64,000 nucleotides of DNA from Kaistia sp. 32K (GTDB lineage: Bacteria > Pseudomonadota > Alphaproteobacteria > Rhizobiales > Kaistiaceae), in assembly GCF_016629525.1 (NCBI RefSeq), contig NZ_AP024269.1, positions 3,596,001 to 3,660,000 of the forward strand, given 5' to 3'. A model generated the notes under the pieces. The model made no database searches, was not told the origin of the DNA, and saw only the letters and a program-made list of their open reading frames with translations. Below are positions 37,408 through 46,674 of the stretch, in pieces (position 1 is the first letter of the stretch; the number at the start of each line of letters is the position of its first letter). The position numbers and the translations under genes were made by a program.

Positions 37408-38358
37408 ATGCTCAATTCGGTACTATCGAGATCCGTGGCAGCCATGGCCTGCGTCCTCGGCCTGGCCGGGACGGCCGCCGCCGCGGAACCGGCGTCGTGC
37501 AAAACCGTGCGGTTCTCCGACGTCGGCTGGACCGACATCTCGGCGACGACGGGCCTGACCTCGCGCATCCTCACCGGCCTTGGCTACGAGCCCAAGCTGC
37601 AGGTGCTGTCGGTGCCGGTCACCTACGCGTCGCTGAAGAACAAGGATATCGACGTCTATCTCGGCAACTGGCTGCCCTCGATGGCCGCCGACCTGAAGCC
37701 GTACCAGGACGACGGCTCGGTCGAGGTCGTGGGCGTCAATCTGGAAGGCGCGAAATACACGCTCGCCGTCCCCGCCTACCTGTTCGACGAGGGTCTGAAG
37801 ACCTTCCAGGACATCGCCAAGTTCAAGGACAAGCTCGGCGGCAAGCTCTACGGCATCGAGCCCGGCAATGACGGCAACCGGCTCATCCTCGACATGATCA
37901 AGGACAACAAGTTCGACCTCGGCTCGTTCGAGCTGGTCGAATCGAGCGAACAGGGCATGCTGGCCCAGGTCGACCGCGCCGGCCGCAAGAAGGACGCGAT
38001 CGTCTTCCTCGGCTGGGCGCCGCATCCGATGAACGAGAAGTTCGCCATGCAGTATCTCGATGGCGGCGACGACGTCTTCGGCCCGAATTTCGGCGGCGCC
38101 ACCGTCTCGACCAGTGTGCGCAAGGGCTATCTCGAGGAATGCCCGAACGTCGGCGCGCTGATCAAGAACATGAAGTTCACCCTGCCGATCGAAGGCCAGG
38201 TGATGTCGAGCATTCTCGACGACGGCAAGGAGCCGATCGCCGCCGCCGAAGCCTGGCTGAAGGCCAACCCGGCGCAGCTGGATGTCTGGCTCGCCGGCGT
38301 CAACACGATCGACGGCCAGCCCGGCCTCGACGCCGTGAAGAAGAGCCTCGGCCTCTGA
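37408..38358 (+). CDS. choX: Choline ABC transporter substrate-binding protein
   Basis: Periplasmic binding protein of the rhizobial choline importer, 316 residues. The signal peptide ends AAAA. The mature part shows DVGWTDISATTG, YLGNWLPSM and VFLGWAPHPMN, whose Trp/Tyr/Asp residues fit the aromatic box for quaternary amines. GGGAGAAGTAGAGA precedes the ATG. It is first in choXWV and divergent from the BetI fusion. Acetylcholine or betaine as ligand is possible, but ChoX similarity favours choline. Confidence 0.9.
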   Translation: MLNSVLSRSVAAMACVLGLAGTAAAAEPASCKTVRFSDVGWTDISATTGLTSRILTGLGYEPKLQVLSVPVTYASLKNKDIDVYLGNWLPSMAADLKPYQDDGSVEVVGVNLEGAKYTLAVPAYLFDEGLKTFQDIAKFKDKLGGKLYGIEPGNDGNRLILDMIKDNKFDLGSFELVESSEQGMLAQVDRAGRKKDAIVFLGWAPHPMNEKFAMQYLDGGDDVFGPNFGGATVSTSVRKGYLEECPNVGALIKNMKFTLPIEGQVMSSILDDGKEPIAAAEAWLKANPAQLDVWLAGVNTIDGQPGLDAVKKSLGL

Positions 38359-38370
38359 GCCTGGAAACGA

Positions 38371-38394
38371 CCGGGGCGGCGCCCGCCGCCCCGG
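38371..38394 (+). terminator. Intercistronic hairpin after choX
   Basis: CCGGGGCGG / CCGCCCCGG with a 6-base loop starts 12 bases after the choX stop and has no T run. It probably stabilises the choX message relative to choWV. Confidence 0.6.
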
Positions 38395-38442
38395 AAGGCC
38401 CGCGCCGGGCCACGGAGCGACAAACGATGACGGCTTCCCGCC

Positions 38443-39294
38443 ATGTATAGCTGGCTGACCGAGCACAAGATCCCGCTCGGATCCTGGATCAAGAGCTTCG
38501 TCGACTTCCTGAACCAGCACGCGCAGTGGCTGTTCGACGGGATTTCGCTCGTCCTCGGCACGATGATCGACGGCCTGACGCGGTTTCTGCTGGCCGCGCC
38601 GCCGCTCGTCCTCGTCGCGGTCTTCGCGGCCATCGCCTATGCGCTGCACCGCTCGTTCAAACTCGCGGCGTTCACCGCTCTCGCCTTTCTCCTCGTGATC
38701 AATCTCGGCTACTGGCAGCCGACAATGGAGACGCTGTCGCTGGTGATCTGGGCGGCGCTGGTCTGCGTCGTCATCGGCGTGCCGGTCGGCATCGCCGCCG
38801 CGCACAGGCCCTGGCTCTATGCCGGCATTCGCCCGATCCTCGATTTGATGCAGACGATCCCGACTTTCGTCTACCTGATCCCGACCCTCGTGCTGTTCGG
38901 TCTCGGCACCGTGCCCGGCCTGATCTCGACGGTGATCTTCGCCATTCCCGCGCCGATCCGGCTGACCCATCTCGGTATCACCTCGGTGCCGGCCCAATTG
39001 CGCGAGGCCGGCCAGGCCTTCGGCGCCACCAGGCGGCAGCTGCTCTACAAGGTCGAGCTGCCGCATGCGATGCCGACGATCATGGCCGGCATCACCCAGT
39101 GCATCATGCTCAGCCTCTCCATGGTGGTGATCGCCGCCCTCGTCGGCGCCGACGGGCTCGGCAAGCCGGTCGTGCGGGCGCTGAACTCCGTCAATATCGG
39201 CATGGGCTTCGAGGCGGGCGCGGCGATCGTGCTGCTCGCCATCGTGCTAGACCGGGTCTGCAAGCGCCCCGCGCGCAAGACGGGAGGGCGTTGA
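38443..39294 (+). CDS. choW: Choline ABC transporter permease
   Basis: Inner-membrane permease of the ProW/OpuAB type, 283 residues, about six helices. Residues 130-160 hold LDLMQTIPTFVYLIP, and the EAA loop LREAGQAFGATRRQLLYKVE is near residue 190. Its stop is two bases before the choV start. No separate ProX is fused to it, consistent with the stand-alone ChoX. Confidence 0.9.
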   Translation: MYSWLTEHKIPLGSWIKSFVDFLNQHAQWLFDGISLVLGTMIDGLTRFLLAAPPLVLVAVFAAIAYALHRSFKLAAFTALAFLLVINLGYWQPTMETLSLVIWAALVCVVIGVPVGIAAAHRPWLYAGIRPILDLMQTIPTFVYLIPTLVLFGLGTVPGLISTVIFAIPAPIRLTHLGITSVPAQLREAGQAFGATRRQLLYKVELPHAMPTIMAGITQCIMLSLSMVVIAALVGADGLGKPVVRALNSVNIGMGFEAGAAIVLLAIVLDRVCKRPARKTGGR

Positions 39295-39296
39295 GC

Positions 39297-40475
39297 ATGC
39301 CGGCCATCCGCTTCGACAAGGTCGACATCGTCTTCGGCGATCGTCGCAAGAAGGCGCAGGCGCTGATCGACCAGGGCCGGACGCGCGACGAGATCCTGGC
39401 GGAAACCGGCGCCGTCCTCGGCGCGGCGGGCGTCGAGTTGACCGTCGAACGCGGCGAGATCTGCGTGCTGATGGGCCTGTCCGGCTCGGGCAAGTCGACG
39501 GTGCTGCGCGCCGTCAACGGGCTGAACGAGGTGGCGCGCGGCAAGGTTCTCGTCTCGCATGACGGCGCCGAGGTCGATGTCACACATTGCGGCGCCGACG
39601 TGCTGCGCGAGATCCGCATGCGCACCGTCTCGATGGTGTTCCAGCAATTCGGCCTGTTCCCCTGGCGCACCGTGCGCGAAAATGTCGGCTTCGGGCTGGA
39701 AATCCGCGGAATTCCGGCCGCCGAGCGCAAGCGCATCGTCGACGAGAAGCTCGCCATGGTCGGCCTGTCGCAATGGGCCGACAAGCACGCGCATCAGCTT
39801 TCCGGCGGCATGCAGCAGCGCGTCGGACTGGCGCGGGCCTTCGCCACCGATGCCGAGATCCTCCTGATGGACGAGCCGTTCTCGGCGCTCGATCCGCTGA
39901 TCCGCGACAAGATGCAGGACGAGCTCCTGGACCTGCAGCGCCGCATCCAGAAGACCATCCTCTTCGTCAGCCACGACCTCGACGAGGCGATGAAGATCGG
40001 CAACAAGATCGCCATCATGGAGGCGGGCCGCATCGTCCAGTGCGGCACGGCCGAGGACATATTGCTGCGGCCGGCGACGCCCTACGTCGCCGATTTCGTC
40101 AAGCATACCAATCCCTTGAACGTACTGCGCGGTCGCTCGGTGATGACGCCGGCAGGCGCGCTTAAGCGTGGCGAGGGCACGGTGCTGCTCGACCGCGAAG
40201 GGCTCGTCCGCGTCCGCGTCGATGCCGGCGACCGCCCGGTCGGCGTCGACGTCAACGGCCGCGAGGGCAGTCTCGGCCGCGTCAACGGCAATGCCGCCGC
40301 CTTCGACACGCCCTGCGACCTGATCGTCGCCCCGGTCGATTTGAAGCTCGCGACCGCGATCGCGCTGAAGCGGAGAACCGAGCATCCGATCGTCTTCGTC
40401 GACGCGGACGGACGTCTCGCCGGCCTCTGCGGCGACGACGAGATCTATTCGAGCCTGCTCCGCCGAACGGCCTAA
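39297..40475 (+). CDS. choV: Choline ABC transporter ATP-binding protein
   Basis: ATPase of the ProV/OpuAA class, 392 residues. The N-terminal extension typical of the class (KKAQALIDQGRTRDEILAET) precedes Walker A GLSGSGKST; then come FGLFPWRTV, signature LSGGMQQR and LLMDEPFSALDP. The C-terminal 110 residues form a CBS-like regulatory segment (VFVDADGRLAGLCGDDEIY). In OpuA-type transporters this region senses osmotic state. It ends three bases from the convergent M24 gene. Confidence 0.92.
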   Translation: MPAIRFDKVDIVFGDRRKKAQALIDQGRTRDEILAETGAVLGAAGVELTVERGEICVLMGLSGSGKSTVLRAVNGLNEVARGKVLVSHDGAEVDVTHCGADVLREIRMRTVSMVFQQFGLFPWRTVRENVGFGLEIRGIPAAERKRIVDEKLAMVGLSQWADKHAHQLSGGMQQRVGLARAFATDAEILLMDEPFSALDPLIRDKMQDELLDLQRRIQKTILFVSHDLDEAMKIGNKIAIMEAGRIVQCGTAEDILLRPATPYVADFVKHTNPLNVLRGRSVMTPAGALKRGEGTVLLDREGLVRVRVDAGDRPVGVDVNGREGSLGRVNGNAAAFDTPCDLIVAPVDLKLATAIALKRRTEHPIVFVDADGRLAGLCGDDEIYSSLLRRTA

Positions 40476-40478
40476 GAG

Positions 40479-41657
40479 TCAGACAACTCTGACGATTTCG
40501 TCCTGGATCGGCGTCGTGACGGTGGGGCCTTCCGCCGGATCGAGGAAGACATTGATCTCGAGCCGGACGCCGAACTCGGGCAAATAGATGCCGGGCTCGA
40601 TGGAAAATCCGGTGCGCGGCAGGATCCGGCGGGTGTCGTGGGTTTCGAGGTTGTCGAGATTGACGCCGAGCCCGTGCAGCCGCTTGCCCGGACCCATGCT
40701 GTGGCCGGTGCGGTGGTGGAAATTGTCGCCGTAGCCGGCCGCCGCGATGAGGCCGCGCGCCACGTCGTCGACCTGCCAGCCTTCCAGCACTTCGCCGGAT
40801 TGCCAAGCTTTCTCAATCGCTTGCAGCGCCGCGTCGCGGGCGCGGCGGACGATGTCGAAGATTTCCTGGAGCCTCGGCGGGATCGTCGCGCCGGCATAGG
40901 CGCCCCAGGCAATGTCGGAATAGACGTTGCGCTCGCCGGGATAGCGGGCCCAGAAATCGATCAACAGCCAGTCGCCGGCGCCGATAAGGGCGGAACCCTC
41001 CGGCTTCGGCTCGTAGGAGACGATGCCGGAATGGCCGTTCACCTGCACGACCGGCTGGCCTTCGGTCTCCAGACCGAGGCGGTCGAACTCGGAGAAGATG
41101 AACTGCTGCAGCTCGAATTCCGTTAGCGGTTTGTTAACCCTGATGGCCGTTTTCACGCGATCGAAGGCGGCATCCTTGATGCCGGCGACGACGACGCAGG
41201 CGCGCTTGTGGCTTTCAATCGCGAAGTCGTCCCAGGCGGCGGCCGAGACCTGGAACAGGTCGGCCGAGGAGGCGATGGCGTAGCCCCAGCTCCGGAGCAG
41301 CTCGACCGTGCCGGCATCCGCCCAGGAGACGGTCGGCACGCCGCCCTCTTCCGAATATTCGAGCGCGAGCCGCTGCCCCGGTCCGAGCAACTCGCGGAGC
41401 ATCGCCCGCATCTCGACCCAGCCGCGATAGATCCGCTTGTCGAGTTCGACGTCGTGGAAGAAGAACTGGTCGACGGTATGGATCAGCAGCACGGGCGGGC
41501 CGGAACGCGGCACGACCAGGAAGGCGCGTCGGGTGGGATTCCGGACGACGCCGAGGATGTGCCAGAGCAGCGGGTTGCTGCCGCGATAGTCGACCAGCAG
41601 CCAGGCATCGATGCCCTCGGCCTGCATGAAGCGCTGGGCGGTGTCGAGATCGAACAT
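40479..41657 (-). CDS. M24 family Xaa-Pro peptidase/creatinase-fold protein
   Basis: A 392-residue pita-bread-fold metalloenzyme. The N-terminal creatinase-type domain (residues 1-130) is followed by the catalytic part with metal ligands in LLIDFWARY and VYSDIAWG (Asp), FHHRTGHSMG (His), FSIEPGIYLP (Glu) and RLEINVFL (Glu). All five ligands are present, so a peptidase or related hydrolase is expected. GGAAAG precedes ATG 41657. It is the last gene of the minus-strand cluster; whether the substrate is a Xaa-Pro peptide or a small amidino compound is open. Confidence 0.87.
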   Translation of the reverse strand: MFDLDTAQRFMQAEGIDAWLLVDYRGSNPLLWHILGVVRNPTRRAFLVVPRSGPPVLLIHTVDQFFFHDVELDKRIYRGWVEMRAMLRELLGPGQRLALEYSEEGGVPTVSWADAGTVELLRSWGYAIASSADLFQVSAAAWDDFAIESHKRACVVVAGIKDAAFDRVKTAIRVNKPLTEFELQQFIFSEFDRLGLETEGQPVVQVNGHSGIVSYEPKPEGSALIGAGDWLLIDFWARYPGERNVYSDIAWGAYAGATIPPRLQEIFDIVRRARDAALQAIEKAWQSGEVLEGWQVDDVARGLIAAAGYGDNFHHRTGHSMGPGKRLHGLGVNLDNLETHDTRRILPRTGFSIEPGIYLPEFGVRLEINVFLDPAEGPTVTTPIQDEIVRVV

Positions 41658-41688
41658 GGTGGTCTTTCCACGAAGGGACGTTTTCTTC

Positions 41689-41808
41689 ACCTCTCCCATG
41701 GGGAGAGGTCGACGCACAACGTGCGGCGGGTGAGGGGTTCAGGCTTCTCCGGCGAGGTCTCAACCCCTCACCCGGCCCTGCGGGCCGACCTCTCCCCATG
41801 GGAGAGGT
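41689..41808. repeat. Second inverted-repeat type between LLM and M24 genes
   Basis: The left end starting ACCTCTCCCATGGGGAGAGG and the right end finishing CTCCCCATGGGAGAGGT are complements over about 21 bases. An inner pair GGGTGAGGGGTT / AACCCCTCACCC lies inside. Sequence is unrelated to the 12158 family, but from memory it is another common Rhizobiales intergenic palindrome. It fills the spacer between two same-strand genes. Confidence 0.8.
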
Positions 41809-41819
41809 ATATAAGCCCC

Positions 41820-43190
41820 CTACCCGCGCCGATACTTCTTCCCCGGATGGTCGTCGCGGAGCTGCTTCTGGCCGGCGCCGAGGAGGTTTTCGCGGAACGT
41901 CGTGCCCTCATAGGCCGGACGCAGCAGGCCGCGCCGGCGGAGTTCCGGCACGACGTATTTCACCGTGTCGACGAAAGTGCCGGGACGGATCGCATAGGTG
42001 ATGTTGAAGCCGTCGAGATCGGCGATCTCGACCCAGCGCTGCATCTCGTCGGCAACCGTCGCGCCGGAGCCGACGAATTTCGGCCCCATGCCGCCGACGC
42101 CCATGTAGTGGGCGATGTCGCGCAGCGTCCAGACGACGTCCGGATCGGCGTCGGCGAAGAGATGGCGGGCGAAATGCGCCGCGTTCGGATTGATCTCGGT
42201 CAGCGGCTGGTCGGGATCGAATTTCGAAACGTCGAGACCGAGCGGCCCGGCGAACTGCACCATGGCGCCCTCATAGTCGGCATAGGAGAGCAGTTCGGCA
42301 TATTTCTCGTCCGCCTCGCCGTCCGTCGCGCCGGCGACGATGGTAGTGACGGCGAAAACCTTGAGGCTCCTCGGATCGCGCCCCTGCGCCGCCGCGCTGG
42401 CGCGGATGTTGGCGACGACGGGCGCGATCACCTCCGGCCGCGTGCCGTGCACGAAGACGGCCTCGGCATGGGTGGCGGCGAAAGTCTGGCCGCGCGAGGA
42501 GGACCCGGCCTGGAACAGCACCGGGGTCCGCTGCGGCGACGGCTCGGCGATGAAGGCGTCGGGCACGTTGAAATAGCGCCCGGCATGGCGGATCGGATGC
42601 ACCTTGGCGGGATCGACATAGATGCCGCGCGCCTTGTCGATGACGACGGCGTCGTCTTCCCAGGAGCCTTCCCAGAGCTTGTAGAGCACCTCCATGAACT
42701 CGTCGCCGCGATCATAGCGCTCGTCATGCGAGAGCTGCTCGCCGCGGCCGAGATTGCGGGCGGCGCTGTCGAGATAGGAGGTGACGATGTTCCAGCCGAC
42801 GCGACCGTTGCTGGCGTGATCCAGGCTCGTCATCTTGCGGGCGAAGCCATAGGGCTGCTCGTAGGTCAGCGACACCGTCGCCGCGAAGCCGAGATGCTTG
42901 GTCGCCGCCGCCATGGCCGAAATGATCGACAGCGGGTCGTTGATCGGCACCTGAATCGCATTGCGCAGCGCCGCGTCCGGCTTGCCCTCATAGACGTCGA
43001 GCATGCCGAGCACGTCGGCGAGGAAAATCGAATCGAACCCCGCCTCCTCCAGCATCACGGCGAGCTCGGTCCAGTAGGAAAGATCCTTGTAGCGGTGCGA
43101 CTGGTCTTCCGGGTGACGCCAGAGGCCAGCCGAGATGTTGACCGGCGAGCAGTTCTCGAAGGCGTTCAGATGGATGGTGCGGGCGGTCAT
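41820..43190 (-). CDS. NtaA/DmoA family FMN-dependent monooxygenase
   Basis: A two-component flavin monooxygenase of the bacterial luciferase-like class, 456 residues. It has the NtaA/SnaA/DszA marks AFENCSPVNISAGLWRHPED, KMTSLDHASNGRVGWNIVTS and QAGSSSRGQTFAATHAEAVF. Substrates in the family are sulfur- or nitrogen-containing small molecules (nitrilotriacetate, dimethyl sulfide, alkanesulfonates). A flavin reductase gene is not in the window. Position next to a PotABCD-like importer and an aminotransferase suggests catabolism of an imported nitrogen compound. Confidence 0.88.
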   Translation of the reverse strand: MTARTIHLNAFENCSPVNISAGLWRHPEDQSHRYKDLSYWTELAVMLEEAGFDSIFLADVLGMLDVYEGKPDAALRNAIQVPINDPLSIISAMAAATKHLGFAATVSLTYEQPYGFARKMTSLDHASNGRVGWNIVTSYLDSAARNLGRGEQLSHDERYDRGDEFMEVLYKLWEGSWEDDAVVIDKARGIYVDPAKVHPIRHAGRYFNVPDAFIAEPSPQRTPVLFQAGSSSRGQTFAATHAEAVFVHGTRPEVIAPVVANIRASAAAQGRDPRSLKVFAVTTIVAGATDGEADEKYAELLSYADYEGAMVQFAGPLGLDVSKFDPDQPLTEINPNAAHFARHLFADADPDVVWTLRDIAHYMGVGGMGPKFVGSGATVADEMQRWVEIADLDGFNITYAIRPGTFVDTVKYVVPELRRRGLLRPAYEGTTFRENLLGAGQKQLRDDHPGKKYRRG

Positions 43191-43303
43191 GGGATCATCC
43201 GAAGGGCTGATATTGGACGGGCGGTTTCAGGCGGTCAATTTTGCCAGGAACCAGCTTCTCACCATTCCTGGAGGGGAAACCTCCGCACGCTACCGTCCTC
43301 CAA

Positions 43304-43424
43304 CATGCTGAGGAGGCCCGAAGGGCCGTCTCGAAGCACGCAGAGCGATCGAGCGCAGCGGAAATCCTGCCCGTAGGTCCTGCGTCCTTCGAGACGGCTT
43401 TCTGCGAAAGCCTCCTCAGGATGC
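43304..43424. repeat. Dispersed inverted repeat, copy between aminotransferase and monooxygenase
   Basis: The left arm CATGCTGAGGAGGC, then GGCCGTCTCGAAGCACGCA, pairs with the right arm TGCGTCCTTCGAGACGGC, then GCGAAAGCCTCCTCAGG. It matches the family at 12158 and 44685 with a few changes. It lies in the 286-base same-strand spacer. Confidence 0.85.
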
Positions 43425-43476
43425 TGAGGACGGCGAGCTGCACCAAGGAGAGGTGAAGAATGCTGCGTCATCCATT

Positions 43477-44610
43477 CTATTCCGTCGAGCCGGCCGGCTC
43501 GGCGTCCTGGTAGGCCTTGGCGACGGCCTCGATCGCCGCGTCGACATCGACCTCGTGGCCGAGCGAAGCGAGCGCCCTGCCATAGGCGACGACATTGGCG
43601 AGCACCGGCCGGTAGGCGGCGCGAAGGCCCGTGTGGTTGAGACGGACCAGCAGCGTCTCGACGCCGCCGACGCCGGGACTGATGGCCGCGTCCTCGATCG
43701 CCTTCGTCGCCGCGACCAGTTCCTCCGGCACGATGCCCTCCGGGATCGGCGCCGCCGTCACCAGCGCCGAGGCGCTGGCGTCGTCCTCGATCCACGGGGT
43801 GATACCGAGCGCGCGCAGGCCGGCGCGGGTGGCGCGGGCGGCGACCTGGTGGCGCTCGACCACCGTTTCGATGCCGTCCTCTTCCGCGTCGATCCGGTTC
43901 AGCGCCGCATCGAGCGCCCAGAATTCCAGCGGCGCCGGCGTTCCGGGCAGCGCATCGGCGCCGCGATCCAGCCAGTTTTCCTTGAGATCGAGCAGCGAGA
44001 GGGTCGAGAGCCGCAGCGCCGGCGCCTCGGCGATCCTGGCCCAGGCCGCCTCGCTGACCGAGATGGCGGAAAGACCGGCCGGCCCGCCCAGCCCCTTCTG
44101 CGGCCCGATGACGGCGATATCGATGCCGAGCGTCTGCACCTCGAACGGATGCGCGCCGATCGATGCCACCGCGTCGACCACCAGCAACGCGCCGCGCGCC
44201 TTGGCGGCTTCCGCGATCTGCGGCAGCGGGTTCAGGACGCCGTTGGCCGCCTCGCCATGCACGAGCACGACGACGTCGACCTGCTCCATGGCGTCGAGCG
44301 CGGCCTGGAACGCGGCGAGTTCGACCGGCCGGCCGAGCTTGGCGACGACGTTCTCGACATCCGCGCCGCCGCGGCGCAGCCAGGTGGCGAAATAGTCGCC
44401 ATACATGCTGGTGACGACGTTCAAGACGCGAAGGCCGGGCTTGGCGAGGCTGGCCGCCACGGCTTCCAGCGCCACGACCGCTTCCGCCTGCACGAAGACG
44501 ATATCGTCGAAACTGCGCATGACCACGCCGATCTGGTCGGCCAATACGGCATAGCCGACGCTGGGATAGGCGGGCGGATCGAGCAGGTCTTCGGTGGAGA
44601 ACTGGGTCAT
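43477..44610 (-). CDS. Class V aminotransferase (serine-pyruvate/pyridoxamine-pyruvate type)
   Basis: A PLP transaminase of 377 residues. The PLP-linked lysine is in VIGPQKGLGGPAG near residue 192. Family marks are VHGEAANGVLNPL near 115, LVVDAVASIGAHP near 140 and the C-terminal GVGGVETLLVRLNHTG near 315. The closest relatives I can place are alanine-glyoxylate and pyridoxamine-pyruvate aminotransferases; the amino donor is not decided. It lies between the transporter genes and the flavin monooxygenase. Confidence 0.83.
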   Translation of the reverse strand: MTQFSTEDLLDPPAYPSVGYAVLADQIGVVMRSFDDIVFVQAEAVVALEAVAASLAKPGLRVLNVVTSMYGDYFATWLRRGGADVENVVAKLGRPVELAAFQAALDAMEQVDVVVLVHGEAANGVLNPLPQIAEAAKARGALLVVDAVASIGAHPFEVQTLGIDIAVIGPQKGLGGPAGLSAISVSEAAWARIAEAPALRLSTLSLLDLKENWLDRGADALPGTPAPLEFWALDAALNRIDAEEDGIETVVERHQVAARATRAGLRALGITPWIEDDASASALVTAAPIPEGIVPEELVAATKAIEDAAISPGVGGVETLLVRLNHTGLRAAYRPVLANVVAYGRALASLGHEVDVDAAIEAVAKAYQDAEPAGSTE

Positions 44611-44684
44611 CGTCTTTCGTCTCGTGCTGGCGCCGGATCCGGGGGGAAGATCCGGCTTTTCAACTCGTGCTGAGGGAACACCGC

Positions 44685-44820
44685 CCCCAACATCCTGAGG
44701 AGGCCCAAAGGGCCGTCTCGAAGGCCGCAGGGTGTCGGTGAGCTCTCAAAGGGGAACTCGCCCACTCATCGTGCGTCCTTCGAGACGGCTTTCTGCGAAA
44801 GCCTCCTCAGGATGTTGGGG
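44685..44820. repeat. Dispersed inverted repeat, copy after the second permease gene
   Basis: The outer arms CCCCAACATCCTGAGGAGGC (44685-44704) and its exact complement at 44801-44820 give a perfect 20-base stem. Inner GGCCGTCTCGAAGG and GTGCGTCCTTCGAGACGGC match the copies at 12158 and 43304. It lies between the permease stop and the aminotransferase start. Confidence 0.9.
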
Positions 44821-44852
44821 AACGGGGACTGCAATCTCGCCGCCTCCATCTT

Positions 44853-45704
44853 CTAGCTGGCCCCGGTCCGGCCAGGCTTGCGGCTCAGGCGGAAGCAGAG
44901 CGCTGCCAGCCCGAGCAGGGTGACCGTGAAGAGAAACACGACCGTCGCCGCTGCATAGACGGAGGGCGCCGGGCCGTATTGCAGGCTGCCATAGAGATAG
45001 ACCGGCAGCGTGTTGACCGCCGGCGTGGTCAGGAAGGCGGCGACGACGAGATTGTCGAAGCAGAAGGCATAGGACATCAGTCCGCCGGCGAGGATCGCCG
45101 GCAGAAGCTGCGGCAGCACGATGAACCAGAGCGTCTTCAGCCGCGTGCTGCCGAGATCGGCCGCCGCTTCCTCCAGCCTCGGATCGAGCGTCAGCGCCCG
45201 GGCCCGCACGATCAGCGCCGTCACCGCGATCGCCGCCGGCGTGATGCCGGCGATCAGCGTCGCGGCGCCGAGCGGCACGCCGGTGACGGCGTAGAAGAGC
45301 AGCAGCGAGACGCCGATGACGACTTCCGGCACGATCAGCAGAATGTAGGTGAGGCCCGAGAGCCAGCGGCGCACGCGCGGGCTTGGATGGCGCACCAGCG
45401 CGTAGCCGAGCGACGCGCCCATGGCGAGGGCGATCAGCGCGGCCCAGAACGCGACATAGAGGCTGGTCTGAACAGAGCGACGCAGCGCCAGGTCGTTCCA
45501 GGCGGCCGGATACCATTCGAGCGTCCAGCCGGTGAAATGCGAGGTCTGCTTGCCGACGACGCCGAGATTGAACGAATAGAGGATCGAGACGGCGATCGGC
45601 GCGAACAGGAACAGGATCGCCAGCACGAACCAGACCGAGAGGCCGGCATCGGTCGCCCGCCGGCGGAAATCGCCCTGCCCCGGGCTTGCCGCGCGCGCGC
45701 TCAT
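44853..45704 (-). CDS. ABC transporter permease, PotC type
   Basis: Inner-membrane permease of 283 residues with six helices. The EAA-type loop is LEEAAADLGSTRLKTLWFIV near residue 175. The N-terminal cytosolic 25 residues are charged. Its start overlaps the PotB-type gene stop (ATGA), so the two permeases are co-translated. Subunit of a polyamine/opine-type importer. Confidence 0.9.
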   Translation of the reverse strand: MSARAASPGQGDFRRRATDAGLSVWFVLAILFLFAPIAVSILYSFNLGVVGKQTSHFTGWTLEWYPAAWNDLALRRSVQTSLYVAFWAALIALAMGASLGYALVRHPSPRVRRWLSGLTYILLIVPEVVIGVSLLLFYAVTGVPLGAATLIAGITPAAIAVTALIVRARALTLDPRLEEAAADLGSTRLKTLWFIVLPQLLPAILAGGLMSYAFCFDNLVVAAFLTTPAVNTLPVYLYGSLQYGPAPSVYAAATVVFLFTVTLLGLAALCFRLSRKPGRTGAS

Positions 45705-46591
45705 GCCGACACCTCGGCGAAGCCCTTGGTGAGGCGCGCCAGCGCCGCGACGACGACGGCGACCGCGATCAGCACCAGCACCGCCATGGCGGAGCCGAGC
45801 GCATAGTTCTGCGACTGCAGATATTGCGACGAGATCGCCTGTCCCATCAGCACGCCGCGACTGCCGCCGAGCAGTTTCGGGATCACCATCTCGCCCAGCA
45901 TCGGCACGGCGGTGAGCAGCACGGCAGTGGCGATGCCCGGCCGCGCCAGCGGCAGCGTCACGGCCCAGAAAGTCTGGAAACGGCTGGCGCCGAGATCCCG
46001 GCTCGCCTCCAGCAGCGGGCCGGGAATGCGGTCGAGCACGACGAAGAGCGGCACGATGGCGATCGGCAGATAGGCGTAGACCATGCCGATGAAGACGGCG
46101 GTCTTGGTGTCGAGCAGGTCGAGCGGCCCGTCATGCAGATGCAGGAAATTCAGGATCACCTCGACCACCCCGCCGCGCGCCAAAAGGATCTGCCAGGACA
46201 TGACGCGGACGAGGAACGACGAGAAATAGGGGATCAGAATGAGCACCAGCGCCAGCGTCCGGAACCGCCCGGCCTTGCGCGCGATGAAATAGGCGACCGG
46301 GAAGGCGACGACGAGGCAGAGCGCCGAGGCGGTCACCGCGAACTGCACGGTGCGCAGGAAGGTGGTCAGGTAGAAGCCGGACAGCGCGGTCTGGTAGTTC
46401 TTCAGCGTGAAGCCGAGCTCGACCGCGCCGAACAGCGAGTTTCCGAAGGAATAGACGACGGTGAAGCCGAGCGGCGCCAGGAAGAAAAGCGCCAGCCAGA
46501 TCGTCGGGATGGCGGCGAACAGGTGATCGGAAACGCGCGCCGAGGGCGCGCGTTTCGATGGGGTCTGACCTGTTTTGTTCGCGGAAGTCAT
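45701..46591 (-). CDS. ABC transporter permease, PotB type
   Basis: Inner-membrane permease of 296 residues with six helices and the EAA loop LLEASRDLGASRFQTFWAVT near residue 190. It forms a heterodimer with the next gene product. A 297-base spacer filled by an inverted repeat separates it from the binding-protein gene upstream. Confidence 0.9.
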   Translation of the reverse strand: MTSANKTGQTPSKRAPSARVSDHLFAAIPTIWLALFFLAPLGFTVVYSFGNSLFGAVELGFTLKNYQTALSGFYLTTFLRTVQFAVTASALCLVVAFPVAYFIARKAGRFRTLALVLILIPYFSSFLVRVMSWQILLARGGVVEVILNFLHLHDGPLDLLDTKTAVFIGMVYAYLPIAIVPLFVVLDRIPGPLLEASRDLGASRFQTFWAVTLPLARPGIATAVLLTAVPMLGEMVIPKLLGGSRGVLMGQAISSQYLQSQNYALGSAMAVLVLIAVAVVVAALARLTKGFAEVSA

Positions 46592-46674
46592 GAGTCTCTT
46601 GGATCGGCCATCTGCCAGTTCACCTCATCCAGGAGCGTCGTCCCTAGCGCAACGCCGCTCCGGATAACGCTCCG

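Noticed and set aside
40476..40500. Terminator between choV and the M24 gene
   Set aside because: The stem GTCAG / CTGAC is only five bases and lies over the end of the M24 coding region; too weak to call.
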